Source: Chloroflexota bacterium
GTDB taxonomy: Bacteria > Chloroflexota > Anaerolineae > Anaerolineales > Villigracilaceae
Assembly (NCBI GenBank): GCA_021414245.1
Contig: JAIOOU010000001.1
Coordinates: forward strand, 62,001-126,000
Direction of reading: 5' to 3'
Length of the DNA stretch: 64,000 bases
Shown here: positions 8,302 to 17,974 of the stretch, one piece after another
How positions within the stretch are numbered: the first letter of the stretch is position 1
Layout: each line of letters opens with the position of its first letter
Notes under the pieces: generated by a model
The model's database searches: none
What the model was told of the DNA's origin: nothing
Seen by the model: only the letters and a program-made list of their open reading frames with translations
Program-made: the position numbers and the translations under genes

Positions 8302-9053
8302 AACCAAAAGCTCTTGTTCTCCAGGCCCGCGGCTCCAACCGGGATCTCGATGTGATGGATGCACTGACCCTTGCCGGTGCAGATGCAGTCGGGATCCCTC
8401 TCAATGATCTGCGGAATCGAAAAACGCTTCTTTCGGACTTTCAACTGCTCGTCGTTCCCGGCGGTTTTTCCTACGCGGATGCCCTGGGCGCAGGCAAGCT
8501 TCTTGCCCTTGACCTTGCATCTTACTTTGTGGATGAAATATCCGCATTTGTGCACGCCGGCAAGCCCGTCATTGGCATTTGCAATGGATTTCAGGCATTG
8601 GTGAAATCCGGCATTCTGCCCGGCGATTCAAGTGCCGGCCAATCTACTTTAACCTTCAATGCGCAGGGACATTTTGAATGCCGTTGGGTGCACCTGCGCC
8701 CTGTTTCCCGAAACTGCATCTGGACCAAAGGATTGGAAGAGATCATTACATGCCCAATTGCGCACGGGGAGGGCAATTTCCAGTCTTTGGGCAGCCTGGC
8801 TCCGGAGCAAATTGCCATTTCTTATGTTCATATGGACGGATCGTCAGCGAATGGCGAATACCCGGCCAACCCCAACGGTTCCATGCTTGATATTGCAGGG
8901 ATTTGCAACCCGCAAGGCAATGTATTGGGACTCATGCCGCATCCCGAAAATCACATTCATACCTGGCAGCACCCGCGTCATACCCGCGGTGAGACCGGTG
9001 GAAGCGGATTGAAGTTGTTTGAGAATGGCGTGAAATACGCCGGTGACCTATAA
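8298..9053 (+). CDS. purQ: Phosphoribosylformylglycinamidine synthase, glutaminase subunit
   Basis: A 251-residue class I glutamine amidotransferase that feeds ammonia to PurL. Marks: LVLQARGSNRDLDVMDAL, VVPGGFSYADALGAGKLLAL, the nucleophile elbow PVIGICNGFQALVKSG, and the His-Glu pair in GLMPHPENHI. ATGA overlap with purL suggests translational coupling, which fits a fixed ratio of the two subunits. It is a little longer than many PurQ proteins (about 225-230), with the additional residues spread across the second half. Confidence 0.95.
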   Translation: MKPKALVLQARGSNRDLDVMDALTLAGADAVGIPLNDLRNRKTLLSDFQLLVVPGGFSYADALGAGKLLALDLASYFVDEISAFVHAGKPVIGICNGFQALVKSGILPGDSSAGQSTLTFNAQGHFECRWVHLRPVSRNCIWTKGLEEIITCPIAHGEGNFQSLGSLAPEQIAISYVHMDGSSANGEYPANPNGSMLDIAGICNPQGNVLGLMPHPENHIHTWQHPRHTRGETGGSGLKLFENGVKYAGDL

Positions 9054-9067
9054 AAAATGGAGGATCA

Positions 9068-10042
9068 ATGATACCCAAGGACAAACTTGCCAATCTTCTG
9101 CCCCAGGCATTGAATGAAACGAATTTGCCTTTATTGAACAGACAATCCGGGAAAGTGCGCGACTGGTACGACCTGCCTGATGGACAAAGATTGATCGTCA
9201 CCACCGATCGCCTGTCCGCGTTTGATATGATCCTGGCGCGGGTCCCGTACAAAGGGCAGGTGCTGAATCAATTATCCGCCTGGTGGTTCGAACAGACCCG
9301 GGATATTATTCCCAATCACATTGTTTCTCTTCCGGACCCGAACGCATCCATTGTGCGCACTGCGGAGCCCATTCTCGTGGAAGTTATTGTGCGCGGATAT
9401 ATTACAGGTGTCACGTCCACCGCCTTATGGTATCGCTACTCCCTGGGCGAACGTGATATTTATGGGTATCAATTTCCGGAAGGGCTGAAGAAAAATGCCC
9501 TTCTGCCGGAGCCGATCATCACGCCCACCACCAAAGGCGGCGCAACAGGCCACGACGAACGATTGACCTGTTCTGAAGTTGTCGAAAAAGGATTGCTCGA
9601 TGCAAAAACCTGGGATCAGGTGCAGTCTGCTGCCCTGGCGGTCTTCAAACGCGGACAGGAAGTTGCGGGAAAAGCGGGCCTGGTCCTCGTGGATACAAAA
9701 TATGAATTCGGAATTGCAGCCGATGGCAGCGTGGCCCTGATCGATGAAGTCCATACACCTGATTCCTCCCGGTTTTGGAAAGCGGATTCATACGAAGCAC
9801 GCTTTTCGGCCGGGGAGGACCCGGAAAACTTCGACAAGGAATTTGTGCGCATCGCCTATGCAGAAAAAGGCTACCGCGGCGATGGCGAAATTCCCTCCAT
9901 GCCGGATGAGTTATGGGCCTCGGCCAGCGAGAGATATATTCAGATCTATGAGATGCTGACAGGAAAGACCTTTGAGGCAGGCGGCTACCCCGTTGAGGAA
10001 AGGCTGCTTGCCAATTTGAAGAAATCAGGAGTAATTTCATAA
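9068..10042 (+). CDS. purC: Phosphoribosylaminoimidazole-succinocarboxamide (SAICAR) synthase
   Basis: A 324-residue enzyme that ligates aspartate to CAIR with ATP, step 8 to IMP. Signatures: SGKVRDWYDLPDGQRLIVTTDRLSAFDMIL, VEVIVRGYITG, GGATGHDERLTCSEV, LVDTKYEFGIAADGSVALIDEVHTPDSSRFW. The length and the first block resemble the longer, yeast-type PurC (about 300 residues) rather than the short 235-residue E. coli type. GGAGGA precedes the ATG. Its stop codon overlaps the purE start (TAATG). Confidence 0.95.
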   Translation: MIPKDKLANLLPQALNETNLPLLNRQSGKVRDWYDLPDGQRLIVTTDRLSAFDMILARVPYKGQVLNQLSAWWFEQTRDIIPNHIVSLPDPNASIVRTAEPILVEVIVRGYITGVTSTALWYRYSLGERDIYGYQFPEGLKKNALLPEPIITPTTKGGATGHDERLTCSEVVEKGLLDAKTWDQVQSAALAVFKRGQEVAGKAGLVLVDTKYEFGIAADGSVALIDEVHTPDSSRFWKADSYEARFSAGEDPENFDKEFVRIAYAEKGYRGDGEIPSMPDELWASASERYIQIYEMLTGKTFEAGGYPVEERLLANLKKSGVIS

Positions 10043-10521
10043 TGTCCACACCATTGGTTGTTATTTTGATGGGCTCCAAAGCGGACCTCGAACATTGCAC
10101 AAAAATATCGGATGCCTGTAAGGGATTTGGGCTTGAAACTGTTTTGCGGATCGGGTCCGCACACAAGACGCCTGAGCATGCAGTTTCGATCTTGAGGGAA
10201 TATGAGGCAGATCCAAGACCGAAGGTGTACATCACCGTGGCCGGGCGCAGCAATGCCTTGAGCGGGTTTACGGATGGCTCGGTATGTGCGCCAGTCATTG
10301 CCTGCCCTCCTTCATCCGATTCATTTGGCGGTGCGGACGTGTACTCGTCCCTGCGGATGCCTTCGGGGATCGCCCCGGCAGTTGTGCTGGAGCCGTTCAA
10401 TGCGGCATTGTTGGCGGCGAAAATCTTCGGCATAACGAATGCCGAAGTGCGGAAGCAGGTCATTGCCAGTCAGAAGCGGGCGGCGGACAGAATTATCGAG
10501 GACGATGCCGGTGTTCGATAG
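10042..10521 (+). CDS. purE: Phosphoribosylaminoimidazole carboxylase, class II PurE type
   Basis: A 159-residue PurE-fold protein. Class I PurE moves CO2 from N5-CAIR and needs PurK; class II uses AIR and CO2 directly. This protein reads MGSKADLEHCTKISDAC, IGSAHKTPEH, VAGRSNALSGFTDGSVCAPVIACPP and DVYSSLRMPSGIAPAVVLEP. These follow the animal AIR carboxylase pattern (SAHK-P, AGRSN, CPP, SSLR-PSG) and not the class I pattern (SAHRTP, AGGAAHLPG). No purK is in this complete pathway cluster, which agrees. purE directly follows purC, the pair that is fused in animals. Class assignment is from motifs only. Confidence 0.9.
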   Translation: MSTPLVVILMGSKADLEHCTKISDACKGFGLETVLRIGSAHKTPEHAVSILREYEADPRPKVYITVAGRSNALSGFTDGSVCAPVIACPPSSDSFGGADVYSSLRMPSGIAPAVVLEPFNAALLAAKIFGITNAEVRKQVIASQKRAADRIIEDDAGVR

Positions 10522-11962
10522 TCAGGTAATTTTTGGCCAGGAGGATGATCATCCGCATGAAGAGTGCGGTGTGATCGGCATCTTTGCGCCGAACGAGGAT
10601 GTGGCGCGAATGACCTTCTTTGGGCTGTATGCCCTGCAGCATCGCGGACAGGAGGCGGCCGGCATGGCGGTTGCAGATGGGAAGTCCATGTCCATTTACA
10701 AGGGCGTGGGACTGGTTTCGCATGTCTTCACACCCAATGCAATGACGGACCTGAATGGCCATTATGCGATCGGGCATACCCGCTATTCGACAACCGGCTC
10801 ATCGTCACTGCGAAATGCGCAGCCGTTCATGATCGAGACCATTCATGGTCCGCTGGCCCTGGCCCATAATGGAAATTTAATTAATTCGGCGGAACTGCGG
10901 AATGAATTAATGGGACAAGGCGTCGGGTTTTCATCCTCATCGGATACGGAGGTAATGACCATGATGCTGGCGCGCAATGGCGAAGGGACCTGGGAGGAAC
11001 GCATCCAGCACGCCATGAGGAAATGGGTGGGTGCATATTCCGTGGTGATCCTGACCCGCGATTGCGTCTATGCAGTCCGCGATCCCTGGGGGTTCCGTCC
11101 GCTGTGTATTGGGTTATTGCCGGGCGGCGGACATGCCGTTGCATCCGAGACAGGCGCGTTGCAAACGCTGGGTTGTGAAGCCATTCGGGATGTAAAACCC
11201 GGTGAAATTGTCTCGCTTTCCAACAGTGCGCTTAAAGTGATGCAGGCAGTATCACCCGCGGAACCGTCTGCCATGTGTGTTTTCGAACATATCTACTTTG
11301 CGCGTCCCGATCAGACCTGGGACGGGATCAACGTCCATCAGGCGCGCCAGAGATTGGGCGAGGAACTTGCCCGCGAAATCGATGAGCAAATGGGAAATGA
11401 ATATGGCGATGTGGTCATTCCCGTGCCGGATTCATCCGTGCCTGCCGCGATCGGTTTTTCACACGTGAGTCGAATCCCATATAACGATGGATTTATCAAA
11501 AATAGATACGTCGGGCGGACCTTTATCGAGCCCACGGACTCACTGCGCAAGCGCGGCGTGGCTTTGAAATTCAACGTGATCAATGAAAATATCCGCGATA
11601 AACGTGTGGTGATGATCGACGACAGCATCGTGCGGGGCAATACCACGGGGCCGTTGATCAAGCTATTAAGAAATGCGGGCGCAAGGGAGGTGCATGTGGC
11701 CATCACCTGTCCGCCGATCGCCCATCCGTGTTTTATGGGTGTGGACATGGGCAAGCATGATGACCTGATCGCGCACAAACGCACGGTGGATGAAATTCGA
11801 GAATATGTCGGTGCAGACAGTCTGTATTTTCTGTCTGTGGATGGCATGATGCGGGCGCTCAAGCGGACCGACGGATTTTGTCAGGCCTGCTTTACGGGGC
11901 GGTATCCGATCCCGGTGAATCTGTCATCCGTCAAGACGGGTTTTGAAAGGGTCATGAAATAA
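10505..11962 (+). CDS. purF: Amidophosphoribosyltransferase
   Basis: A 485-residue enzyme for the first step, PRPP plus glutamine to phosphoribosylamine. After a 20-residue leader (MPVFDSQVIFGQEDDHPHEE) comes CGVIGIF, whose Cys becomes the N-terminal nucleophile after propeptide removal in this family. The glutaminase part has LQHRGQEAAGMAV and GHTRYSTTGSS. The PRPP-binding loop is VVMIDDSIVRGNTTG. Cysteines in CVFEH, ITCPPIAHPC and FCQACFTGRYP match the set that binds a 4Fe-4S cluster in the Bacillus type. The start at 10505 was chosen for its GAGG site and family length; it overlaps purE by 17 bases. Confidence 0.95.
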   Translation: MPVFDSQVIFGQEDDHPHEECGVIGIFAPNEDVARMTFFGLYALQHRGQEAAGMAVADGKSMSIYKGVGLVSHVFTPNAMTDLNGHYAIGHTRYSTTGSSSLRNAQPFMIETIHGPLALAHNGNLINSAELRNELMGQGVGFSSSSDTEVMTMMLARNGEGTWEERIQHAMRKWVGAYSVVILTRDCVYAVRDPWGFRPLCIGLLPGGGHAVASETGALQTLGCEAIRDVKPGEIVSLSNSALKVMQAVSPAEPSAMCVFEHIYFARPDQTWDGINVHQARQRLGEELAREIDEQMGNEYGDVVIPVPDSSVPAAIGFSHVSRIPYNDGFIKNRYVGRTFIEPTDSLRKRGVALKFNVINENIRDKRVVMIDDSIVRGNTTGPLIKLLRNAGAREVHVAITCPPIAHPCFMGVDMGKHDDLIAHKRTVDEIREYVGADSLYFLSVDGMMRALKRTDGFCQACFTGRYPIPVNLSSVKTGFERVMK

Positions 11963-11964
11963 CC

Positions 11965-13233
11965 ATGAATGTCCTGATCATCGGCTCGGGCGGGCGGGAG
12001 CATGCATTGGCCTGGAAGGCCGCCCGGTCACCGCGCCTGACGAAACTTTATATTGCACCTGGCAATGCAGGTACGAGCTCATGCGGTGAGAATGTAGCGG
12101 TGGATATACATGATCATGATGCGGTCATCCATTTTTGCAGACGGAAACAGATCGATCTGGTGATCGTCGGGCCCGAGATGCCGCTTGCAGGCGGGTTGGT
12201 GGATTCGTTGTCAGCGGAAGGCATCCACTCTTTTGGACCGAAGCAGGCTGCGGCGCAGATCGAAGCGTCAAAGGTGTTTGCAAAGGATTTCATGACGCGG
12301 CATTACATCCAAACCGCGCGCTACGCTGCATTCACCCATCTGGAGGAAGCCATTCGTTATTTGAAATCCGTTGATCGTCCGATTGTCATTAAAGCATCCG
12401 GCCTGGCGGCGGGAAAAGGTGTGATTCTTCCCGGGACATTTGAAGAGGCAAAATCCACGCTTGAAAATATTTTTGTGGAAAGAACCTTTGGCGATGCAGG
12501 CAATCAAGTAGTGATCGAGGAGCGTCTGAGCGGACAGGAAGTCTCGTTGATGGCCTTTACCGATGGCATTACGATTGTGCCGATGCTGCCCGCGCAGGAT
12601 CATAAACGCCTGCTGGACGGTGACGAAGGGCCGAACACCGGCGGCATGGGCGCATATGCACCTGCTCCGGTGTTTACAAAAGCCATGATGAAGGAAGCGT
12701 TGGAAACAGTTTTGAAACCTGCGATCCACGGGATGCGAATGGAGGGGAATCCCTTCGTTGGGGTTCTGTATGCGGGTCTGATCTTAACCGGCGCCGGACT
12801 CAGCGTTCTGGAATTTAACTGCCGCTTCGGCGACCCCGAGACTCAGGCCGTACTGCCATTGCTTGAGACGGATTTGCTCGATATCGCCGAGGCTTGTGTC
12901 AACCAGACTCTGGCGGATGTGGATATTCGCTGGAGGAACGGCGCCGCTGTTTGTGTGGTGCTGGCGGGCAAGGGTTATCCGGAAAAAGCGGAAAGCGGAA
13001 GGATGATCGAGTTTGCGCCATTGCCCGAAAATGCAGTTTGTTTTCATGCGGGGACGAAACCAGAAAATGATCGGGTGCTTACATCCGGCGGGCGTGTCCT
13101 TGGATTAACTGCCTGGGCAGGTGATATCGCATCCGCAATTGACACCGTATATTCAAATGTGACAAAGGTTTCCTTTGATGGCATGAATTATCGCAGGGAT
13201 ATCGGTCAGCGGGCGCTGGAGGGTTTAAAGTGA
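11965..13233 (+). CDS. purD: Phosphoribosylamine-glycine ligase (GAR synthetase)
   Basis: A 422-residue ATP-grasp ligase joining glycine to phosphoribosylamine, step 2. The start MNVLIIGSGGREHALAWKAARSP is diagnostic. Further marks: VIVGPEMPLAGGLVDSL, KASGLAAGKGVILP, EERLSGQEVSLMAFTDG, QDHKRLLDGDEGPNTGGMGAYAPAP and FNCRFGDPETQAVLPLLE. It lies 2 bases after purF, and its last codons overlap the GTG start of purM. Confidence 0.96.
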   Translation: MNVLIIGSGGREHALAWKAARSPRLTKLYIAPGNAGTSSCGENVAVDIHDHDAVIHFCRRKQIDLVIVGPEMPLAGGLVDSLSAEGIHSFGPKQAAAQIEASKVFAKDFMTRHYIQTARYAAFTHLEEAIRYLKSVDRPIVIKASGLAAGKGVILPGTFEEAKSTLENIFVERTFGDAGNQVVIEERLSGQEVSLMAFTDGITIVPMLPAQDHKRLLDGDEGPNTGGMGAYAPAPVFTKAMMKEALETVLKPAIHGMRMEGNPFVGVLYAGLILTGAGLSVLEFNCRFGDPETQAVLPLLETDLLDIAEACVNQTLADVDIRWRNGAAVCVVLAGKGYPEKAESGRMIEFAPLPENAVCFHAGTKPENDRVLTSGGRVLGLTAWAGDIASAIDTVYSNVTKVSFDGMNYRRDIGQRALEGLK

Positions 13234-14243
13234 CAAAATCAAATTATGCCTCCTCCGGGGTGGACATCGATGCCGGCAACCGCGCGGTGGAGTTGATTAA
13301 GGATGCGGTCAGGTCCACCTACAATTCATCCGTGCTGGCGGGTATCGGCTCCTTTGGCGGGTTATTCGATGTGTCTGTCTTGAAAGAGATGAAATCCCCT
13401 GTGCTGGTCGCTTCCACGGATGGGGTGGGTACAAAGGTGAAATTGGCAGCTTCTGCCGGGCGTTATCGCGGCATCGGACATGACATTGTCAATCACTGCA
13501 TCAACGATATTCTTGTGCAGGGAGCCCGCCCGTTATTTTTTATGGACTACTTCGCAACCTCCAAACTGGACCCCGAACAAACCGCGGATGTGGTCACAGG
13601 CATGGCCGAAGCCTGCAGGGAATCCAGCCTGGCCCTGCTCGGCGGCGAAACTGCGGAAATGCCGGGTGTGTATCAGGCGGGTGAATTCGATGTGGCTGGA
13701 ACCATTGTCGGTGTCCTCGAGCGTGAAGATATCCTCCCGCGTCCGAATATCAAAGCGGGCGATGTCCTGGTCGGGCTAAAATCCAGCGGGCCGCACACGA
13801 ATGGCTATTCTCTAATCCGCGGAGTGTTTGCAAATACCTCCCTGGACACATTCGTTCCGGAACTCAACTCCACCCTGGCGGATGTACTTCTTGCGCCGCA
13901 CCGCTCTTATTACGCTCTTCTCCATCCGTTTCTTTCTGAAGTCAAGGCCCTTGTCCACATCACAGGCGGCGGGTTTGTTGAAAATATCCCGCGTATTTTG
14001 CCGGAGACCCTGGATGCGAAAATCCTTTCCGGCTCATGGTCCGTGCCTCCGTTGTGGAAACTCATCCAGCAAACAGGGGACATCGCCGCCGATGAAATGT
14101 ATCGCGTCTTCAACATGGGCATCGGCATGGTCGCCATCGTGGATGAAAATTCGGTTTCCAAAATCCAAACCCTGATTCCGGAAACGACCTTCGTCATCGG
14201 CGAACTCGTTAAAGGCAGTAAAAAAGTTCAACTCGTCAACTAA
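13230..14243 (+). CDS. purM: Phosphoribosylformylglycinamidine cyclo-ligase (AIR synthetase)
   Basis: A 337-residue PurM-fold enzyme that closes the imidazole ring, step 5. Signatures: YASSGVDIDAGNRAVELI, GIGSFGGLFDV, VASTDGVGTKVKLA, GIGHDIVNHCINDILVQGARPLFFMDY, LLGGETAEMPGVY, HTNGYSLIR, HITGGGFVENIPRI and FNMGIGMV. It uses a GTG start that overlaps purD by 4 bases and follows GAGGG. Confidence 0.96.
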   Translation: MTKSNYASSGVDIDAGNRAVELIKDAVRSTYNSSVLAGIGSFGGLFDVSVLKEMKSPVLVASTDGVGTKVKLAASAGRYRGIGHDIVNHCINDILVQGARPLFFMDYFATSKLDPEQTADVVTGMAEACRESSLALLGGETAEMPGVYQAGEFDVAGTIVGVLEREDILPRPNIKAGDVLVGLKSSGPHTNGYSLIRGVFANTSLDTFVPELNSTLADVLLAPHRSYYALLHPFLSEVKALVHITGGGFVENIPRILPETLDAKILSGSWSVPPLWKLIQQTGDIAADEMYRVFNMGIGMVAIVDENSVSKIQTLIPETTFVIGELVKGSKKVQLVN

Positions 14244-14256
14244 AAAGGAATTATCC

Positions 14257-15435
14257 ATGCCATCCTCCCTCCCCCTTCGTTACGGCGCCAATCCCCAGCA
14301 GGCACCCGCGCGCGTTTTCATGCCATCCGAGGCTGATTTGCCGATCACGGTCCTGAACGGCGCACCCGGATATATCAACCTGCTGGATGCGCTGAATGCC
14401 TGGCAGCTCGTGCGCGAATTAAGAAATGCGTTGAAATTGCCTGCTGCCGCCTCCTTCAAACATGTCAGCCCTGCGGGTGCGGCGGTCGCCGTTCCATTGA
14501 CTGATGTGCTTAAGAAAGCTTATTTCGTCGATGACCTTGAACTCTCTCCGCTCGCTACAGCGTATGCCCGCGCCCGGGGAGCGGACCGATTATGTTCGTT
14601 CGGCGATTTCATTGCCTTGTCCGATACGGTGGATGTCTCAACTGCAAAACTGATTGCCCGCGAAGTCTCCGATGGAGTCATTGCGCCCGCCTACGAATCT
14701 GCTGCGTTGGAGATTCTCAAAGCCAAGAAGCAGGGCAAATATGCCGTGGTGCAAATGGACCCTTCGTATGATCCATCATCCGCCCAGGAAATTCGAGAGG
14801 TCTTCGGCATCCGCTTTGAACAGCATCGTCATGACCGCCTCGTCACGCCCGCGGACTTTGCCAATATTGTCACCGCAGAAAAGGATCAGCCTGCCTCCGC
14901 GCTTCGTGATCTGACCATTGCCTGGATCACGCTCAAATATACCCAGTCCAATTCGGTCTGCTTTGTTGCAGACGGGCAGGCCATTGGCGTGGGGGCAGGA
15001 CAGCAATCCCGCATTCACTGCGTGCGGCTCGCCGGTCAAAAAGCGGACCTGTGGTTTTTGCGCCAGCATCCCGGCGTTTTGGAATTGCCGTTCAAGCCCG
15101 GTATCAAACGCCCCGACCGTGACAACGCCATCGATCAATTCCTGCGCGACGATGTGACACCCAACGAAAAAGCAGGCTGGGGCAATATCTTCGCCCGGAC
15201 CCCCCAACAGCTGACTCCGGCCGAAAAGCAGGAGTGGCTCGCCAAACTTGATTCGGTCACCCTCGGTTCGGACGCCTTCTTCCCCTTCCGCGACAGCATT
15301 GACCGGGCTGCAGCCAGTGGTGTACAGTATGTTTTGGAACCCGGCGGCTCCACCCGCGATGACGTTGTGATTCAGGCGGCCAATGAGTACGGCATGACCA
15401 TGATCTTTTCAGGCGTACGACTCTTTCATCATTAA
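14257..15435 (+). CDS. AICAR formyltransferase (stand-alone, PurH C-terminal part)
   Basis: A 392-residue protein that matches the AICAR transformylase half of PurH, which adds formyl from 10-formyl-THF at step 10. Clear blocks: LRYGANPQQAPARVF, VLNGAPGYINLLDALNAWQLVREL, ASFKHVSPAGAAVA, AYARARGADRLCSFGDFIALSD, SVCFVADGQAIGVGAGQQSRIHCVRLAG, DAFFPFRDSIDRAAASGVQYVLEPGGSTRDDVVIQAANE. The cyclohydrolase half is missing and is encoded two genes later. The length is near that of known stand-alone forms, so this is a natural split and not a truncated PurH. Confidence 0.93.
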   Translation: MPSSLPLRYGANPQQAPARVFMPSEADLPITVLNGAPGYINLLDALNAWQLVRELRNALKLPAAASFKHVSPAGAAVAVPLTDVLKKAYFVDDLELSPLATAYARARGADRLCSFGDFIALSDTVDVSTAKLIAREVSDGVIAPAYESAALEILKAKKQGKYAVVQMDPSYDPSSAQEIREVFGIRFEQHRHDRLVTPADFANIVTAEKDQPASALRDLTIAWITLKYTQSNSVCFVADGQAIGVGAGQQSRIHCVRLAGQKADLWFLRQHPGVLELPFKPGIKRPDRDNAIDQFLRDDVTPNEKAGWGNIFARTPQQLTPAEKQEWLAKLDSVTLGSDAFFPFRDSIDRAAASGVQYVLEPGGSTRDDVVIQAANEYGMTMIFSGVRLFHH

Positions 15436-15437
15436 TC

Positions 15438-16022
15438 ATGACTTCCCGACTTGTTGTTCTTATCTCCGGGTACGGCTCCAACCTGCAGGCAATTCTCGAT
15501 GCTTGTGCGGCAGACGAACTTCCCGCATCCGTGGTTGCAGTGATCTCGAACAATGCGGATGCCTATGGGCTCGTCCGGGCATATGAAGCTGGAGTAAAAG
15601 CCATTCATTTTCAAAAGTTGGAAAGCGAATCGCGCCGCGACTATGATGCCCGTCTCGCAGAAGATATATTGACCTATGCGCCGAATTATATTGTGCTGGC
15701 AGGCTGGATGCGCATCCTGACCTCCGCCTTTCTGGATCACTTTCCCAATCGGGTGATCAACCTGCATCCCGCCCTGCCGGGTGTTTTTCCAGGCACACAT
15801 GCCATCGACCGCGCCTTCGAGGCTTATCAAAAAGGTCAAATAAGACATACCGGTGTTATGGTTCATCTTGTCCCCGATGATGGCGTGGATGACGGTCCCG
15901 TGCTTGCTACCGAAATTGTCCCTATACATCCAAACGATACATTAGAATCCCTCGAAGGTCGTGTTCATGAGACGGAACATATTCTTTTGGTAAATACTTT
16001 GAAATCATTGTTGCAAAAATAA
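15438..16022 (+). CDS. purN: Phosphoribosylglycinamide formyltransferase (GART)
   Basis: A 194-residue folate-dependent GAR transformylase, step 3. Marks: LVVLISGYGSNLQAILDAC, AVISNNADAYGLVRA, IVLAGWMRILTSAFLDHFPNRVINLHPALPGVFPGTHAIDRAFEAYQKG, and THTG-like RHTGVMVHLVPDDGVDDGPVLATEIVPI. The catalytic Asn, His and Asp of NLHP...DDG are present. The gene lies between the two halves of the split purH and starts 2 bases after the first half. Confidence 0.95.
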   Translation: MTSRLVVLISGYGSNLQAILDACAADELPASVVAVISNNADAYGLVRAYEAGVKAIHFQKLESESRRDYDARLAEDILTYAPNYIVLAGWMRILTSAFLDHFPNRVINLHPALPGVFPGTHAIDRAFEAYQKGQIRHTGVMVHLVPDDGVDDGPVLATEIVPIHPNDTLESLEGRVHETEHILLVNTLKSLLQK

Positions 16023-16047
16023 ATACTCTCCCATAAGGACTCACTTC

Positions 16048-16620
16048 ATGCCCATTGCCATTCTCTCTGTTTACGATAAAACTGGAATTATCGAATTCGC
16101 CGAGGGGCTCACTTCCCTTGGCTGGACCTTGCTCGCCTCCGGCGGCACGGCCAAACTGCTGCGCGAAAATAATATCGAAGTTACTGAAGTTTCAGATTAC
16201 ACCAAATCCCCCGAGCTCCTTGGCGGACGCGTCAAAACTCTGCACCCCGCCATTCATGGCGGATTGCTCGCCCGTCCAACCGATGCAGATCACAAGGAAC
16301 TTCTTGATCAGAACTGGGATTACATTGATCTTGTGGCTGTTAACCTTTATCCCTTCGAAGCCACCATTGCCAAGGCAAATGTCACCTATGAAGATGTCAT
16401 TGAAAACATCGATATCGGCGGCGTTACCCTGATTCGCGCCGCAGCGAAGAATCATGAGCGTGTTACGCTCATTTGTGATCCCTCCGATTACAATGAGATC
16501 CTGTCCGCCCTGCAAAATGGGAAAATCCCCTTTGCGGTCCGTAAACAGCTTGCCGTCAAAGGCTTTCGAACCACCGCCCATTACGATGCCATGATCTCAG
16601 GATATCTCAAGAATGTCTGA
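16048..16620 (+). CDS. IMP cyclohydrolase (stand-alone, PurH N-terminal part)
   Basis: A 190-residue protein equal to the MGS-like N-terminal domain of PurH, which closes FAICAR to IMP, the last step. Blocks: AILSVYDKTGIIEFAEGLTSLGWTLLASGGTAKLLRENNIEVTEVSDYTKSPELLGGRVKTLHPAIHGGLLARP, DLVAVNLYPFEATIA, ENIDIGGVTLIRAAAKNHERVTLICDPSDY. It ends soon after the domain, just before purB, whose start overlaps it by 8 bases. An AAGGA site precedes the ATG. Together with the gene at 14257 it replaces one bifunctional PurH. Confidence 0.94.
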   Translation: MPIAILSVYDKTGIIEFAEGLTSLGWTLLASGGTAKLLRENNIEVTEVSDYTKSPELLGGRVKTLHPAIHGGLLARPTDADHKELLDQNWDYIDLVAVNLYPFEATIAKANVTYEDVIENIDIGGVTLIRAAAKNHERVTLICDPSDYNEILSALQNGKIPFAVRKQLAVKGFRTTAHYDAMISGYLKNV

Positions 16621-17974
16621 TGCTCTTCACGCTCTCTCTCCCTTGGATGGCCGCTATGCGGAAACGACTTCACCTTTGAGCGGGTTCTTTTCCGAGTTCG
16701 CTTTTCTGCGCGATCGGGTCCGCGTCGAGCTGGACTTTTTGGCTGCTCTTTCCAAAACCGGTCAGACCCGCGCTTTGACCGCTTCCGAATCCGTCCAACT
16801 CGAATCGATCAAGACAAATTTTTCCTCCGCCGATGCGGAATCGATCCTTGCCCACGAACGCAAGACCCGCCACGACGTCAAAGCCATCGAATACTTCATA
16901 CAGGAAAAGCTGCAGGGCACTTCCTTTCAGGATTTGCTTCCCTGGCTTCATTTCGGGTTGACTTCCGAGGATACCAACAGTCTTGGTCAGGCGCTTGCAT
17001 TGAAAGAGTCGCGTGATCATGTAATTCTTCCTGCACTGGATGAGCTGCTCTCCGCCCTGCGTGACTTTGCGATCCGCAACCGGGCGGTTCCCATGCTGGC
17101 GCGCACTCACGGTCAGTTCGCGGTCCCCACCACCCTGGGAAAGGAATTTGCAGTCTATATCGCCCGCCTTAAAAAGACCCGCGCTGATATCTCTGCATTT
17201 CGTTTCGAAGCCAAACTGACCGGCGCAGTGGGCAACTTCAACGCCCTGCAATCCGCCGCTCCACAAGTGGATTGGATCTCCTTCAGTGAAAGATTCGTTT
17301 CCAGCTTTGACCTCGAACCCAACCTGCTCACCACACAGATCCTTCCATACGATAACTGGGTCCGCTACTTTGACCTGATCCGGCTGACCAATTCCATTTT
17401 CATCGACTTTGCGCAGGACATCTGGCGCTACATCAGTGACGGTTCCCTCAGGCAGGCGGTGGTGGCGGGGGAGGTGGGTTCCTCCACCATGCCGCAAAAG
17501 GTCAACCCGATCGACTTTGAAAATGCGGAAGGCAATCTGGGCGTTGCAAATTCCCTTTTCATGCATTACGCCCAAAAGTTGACGGTCTCCCGTTTGCAGC
17601 GGGATCTGTCTGATTCAACGGTGCGCCGCACGTTTGGCACGGCCCTGGGTCACAGCCTGGTCGCGTGGACCAACTTTGGGCGTGGATTGAAGCGCATTGC
17701 CCCAGATCAGGAAAAACTTAATGCGGAATTAAATGCCCATTGGGAGGTTGTCTCCGAAGGGGCGCAGACCATCCTGCGTGCTGTTGGAAAACCGGATGCG
17801 TACGAGTCTCTCAAGGAACAAACCCGCGGGCGGGTCATAACAGAAACGGAATATCAAGCCTGGGTTGATGCGATCGATGTGGATGGGAGAACACGTGCAC
17901 GCTTGAAGGATCTCTCGCCGGAAACCTACATCGGACTCGCCATCCAGCTAACCGACCGTGTGGTGAATTCATGA
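16613..17974 (+). CDS. purB: Adenylosuccinate lyase
   Basis: A 453-residue fumarase-superfamily lyase that acts on SAICAR (step 9) and on adenylosuccinate. The start [24 protein letters not shown] resembles the E. coli-type enzyme. Other marks: [11 protein letters not shown]-like [52 protein letters not shown], and the signature loop [24 protein letters not shown]. It overlaps carA by ATGA. Confidence 0.95.
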   Translation: MSDALHALSPLDGRYAETTSPLSGFFSEFAFLRDRVRVELDFLAALSKTGQTRALTASESVQLESIKTNFSSADAESILAHERKTRHDVKAIEYFIQEKLQGTSFQDLLPWLHFGLTSEDTNSLGQALALKESRDHVILPALDELLSALRDFAIRNRAVPMLARTHGQFAVPTTLGKEFAVYIARLKKTRADISAFRFEAKLTGAVGNFNALQSAAPQVDWISFSERFVSSFDLEPNLLTTQILPYDNWVRYFDLIRLTNSIFIDFAQDIWRYISDGSLRQAVVAGEVGSSTMPQKVNPIDFENAEGNLGVANSLFMHYAQKLTVSRLQRDLSDSTVRRTFGTALGHSLVAWTNFGRGLKRIAPDQEKLNAELNAHWEVVSEGAQTILRAVGKPDAYESLKEQTRGRVITETEYQAWVDAIDVDGRTRARLKDLSPETYIGLAIQLTDRVVNS

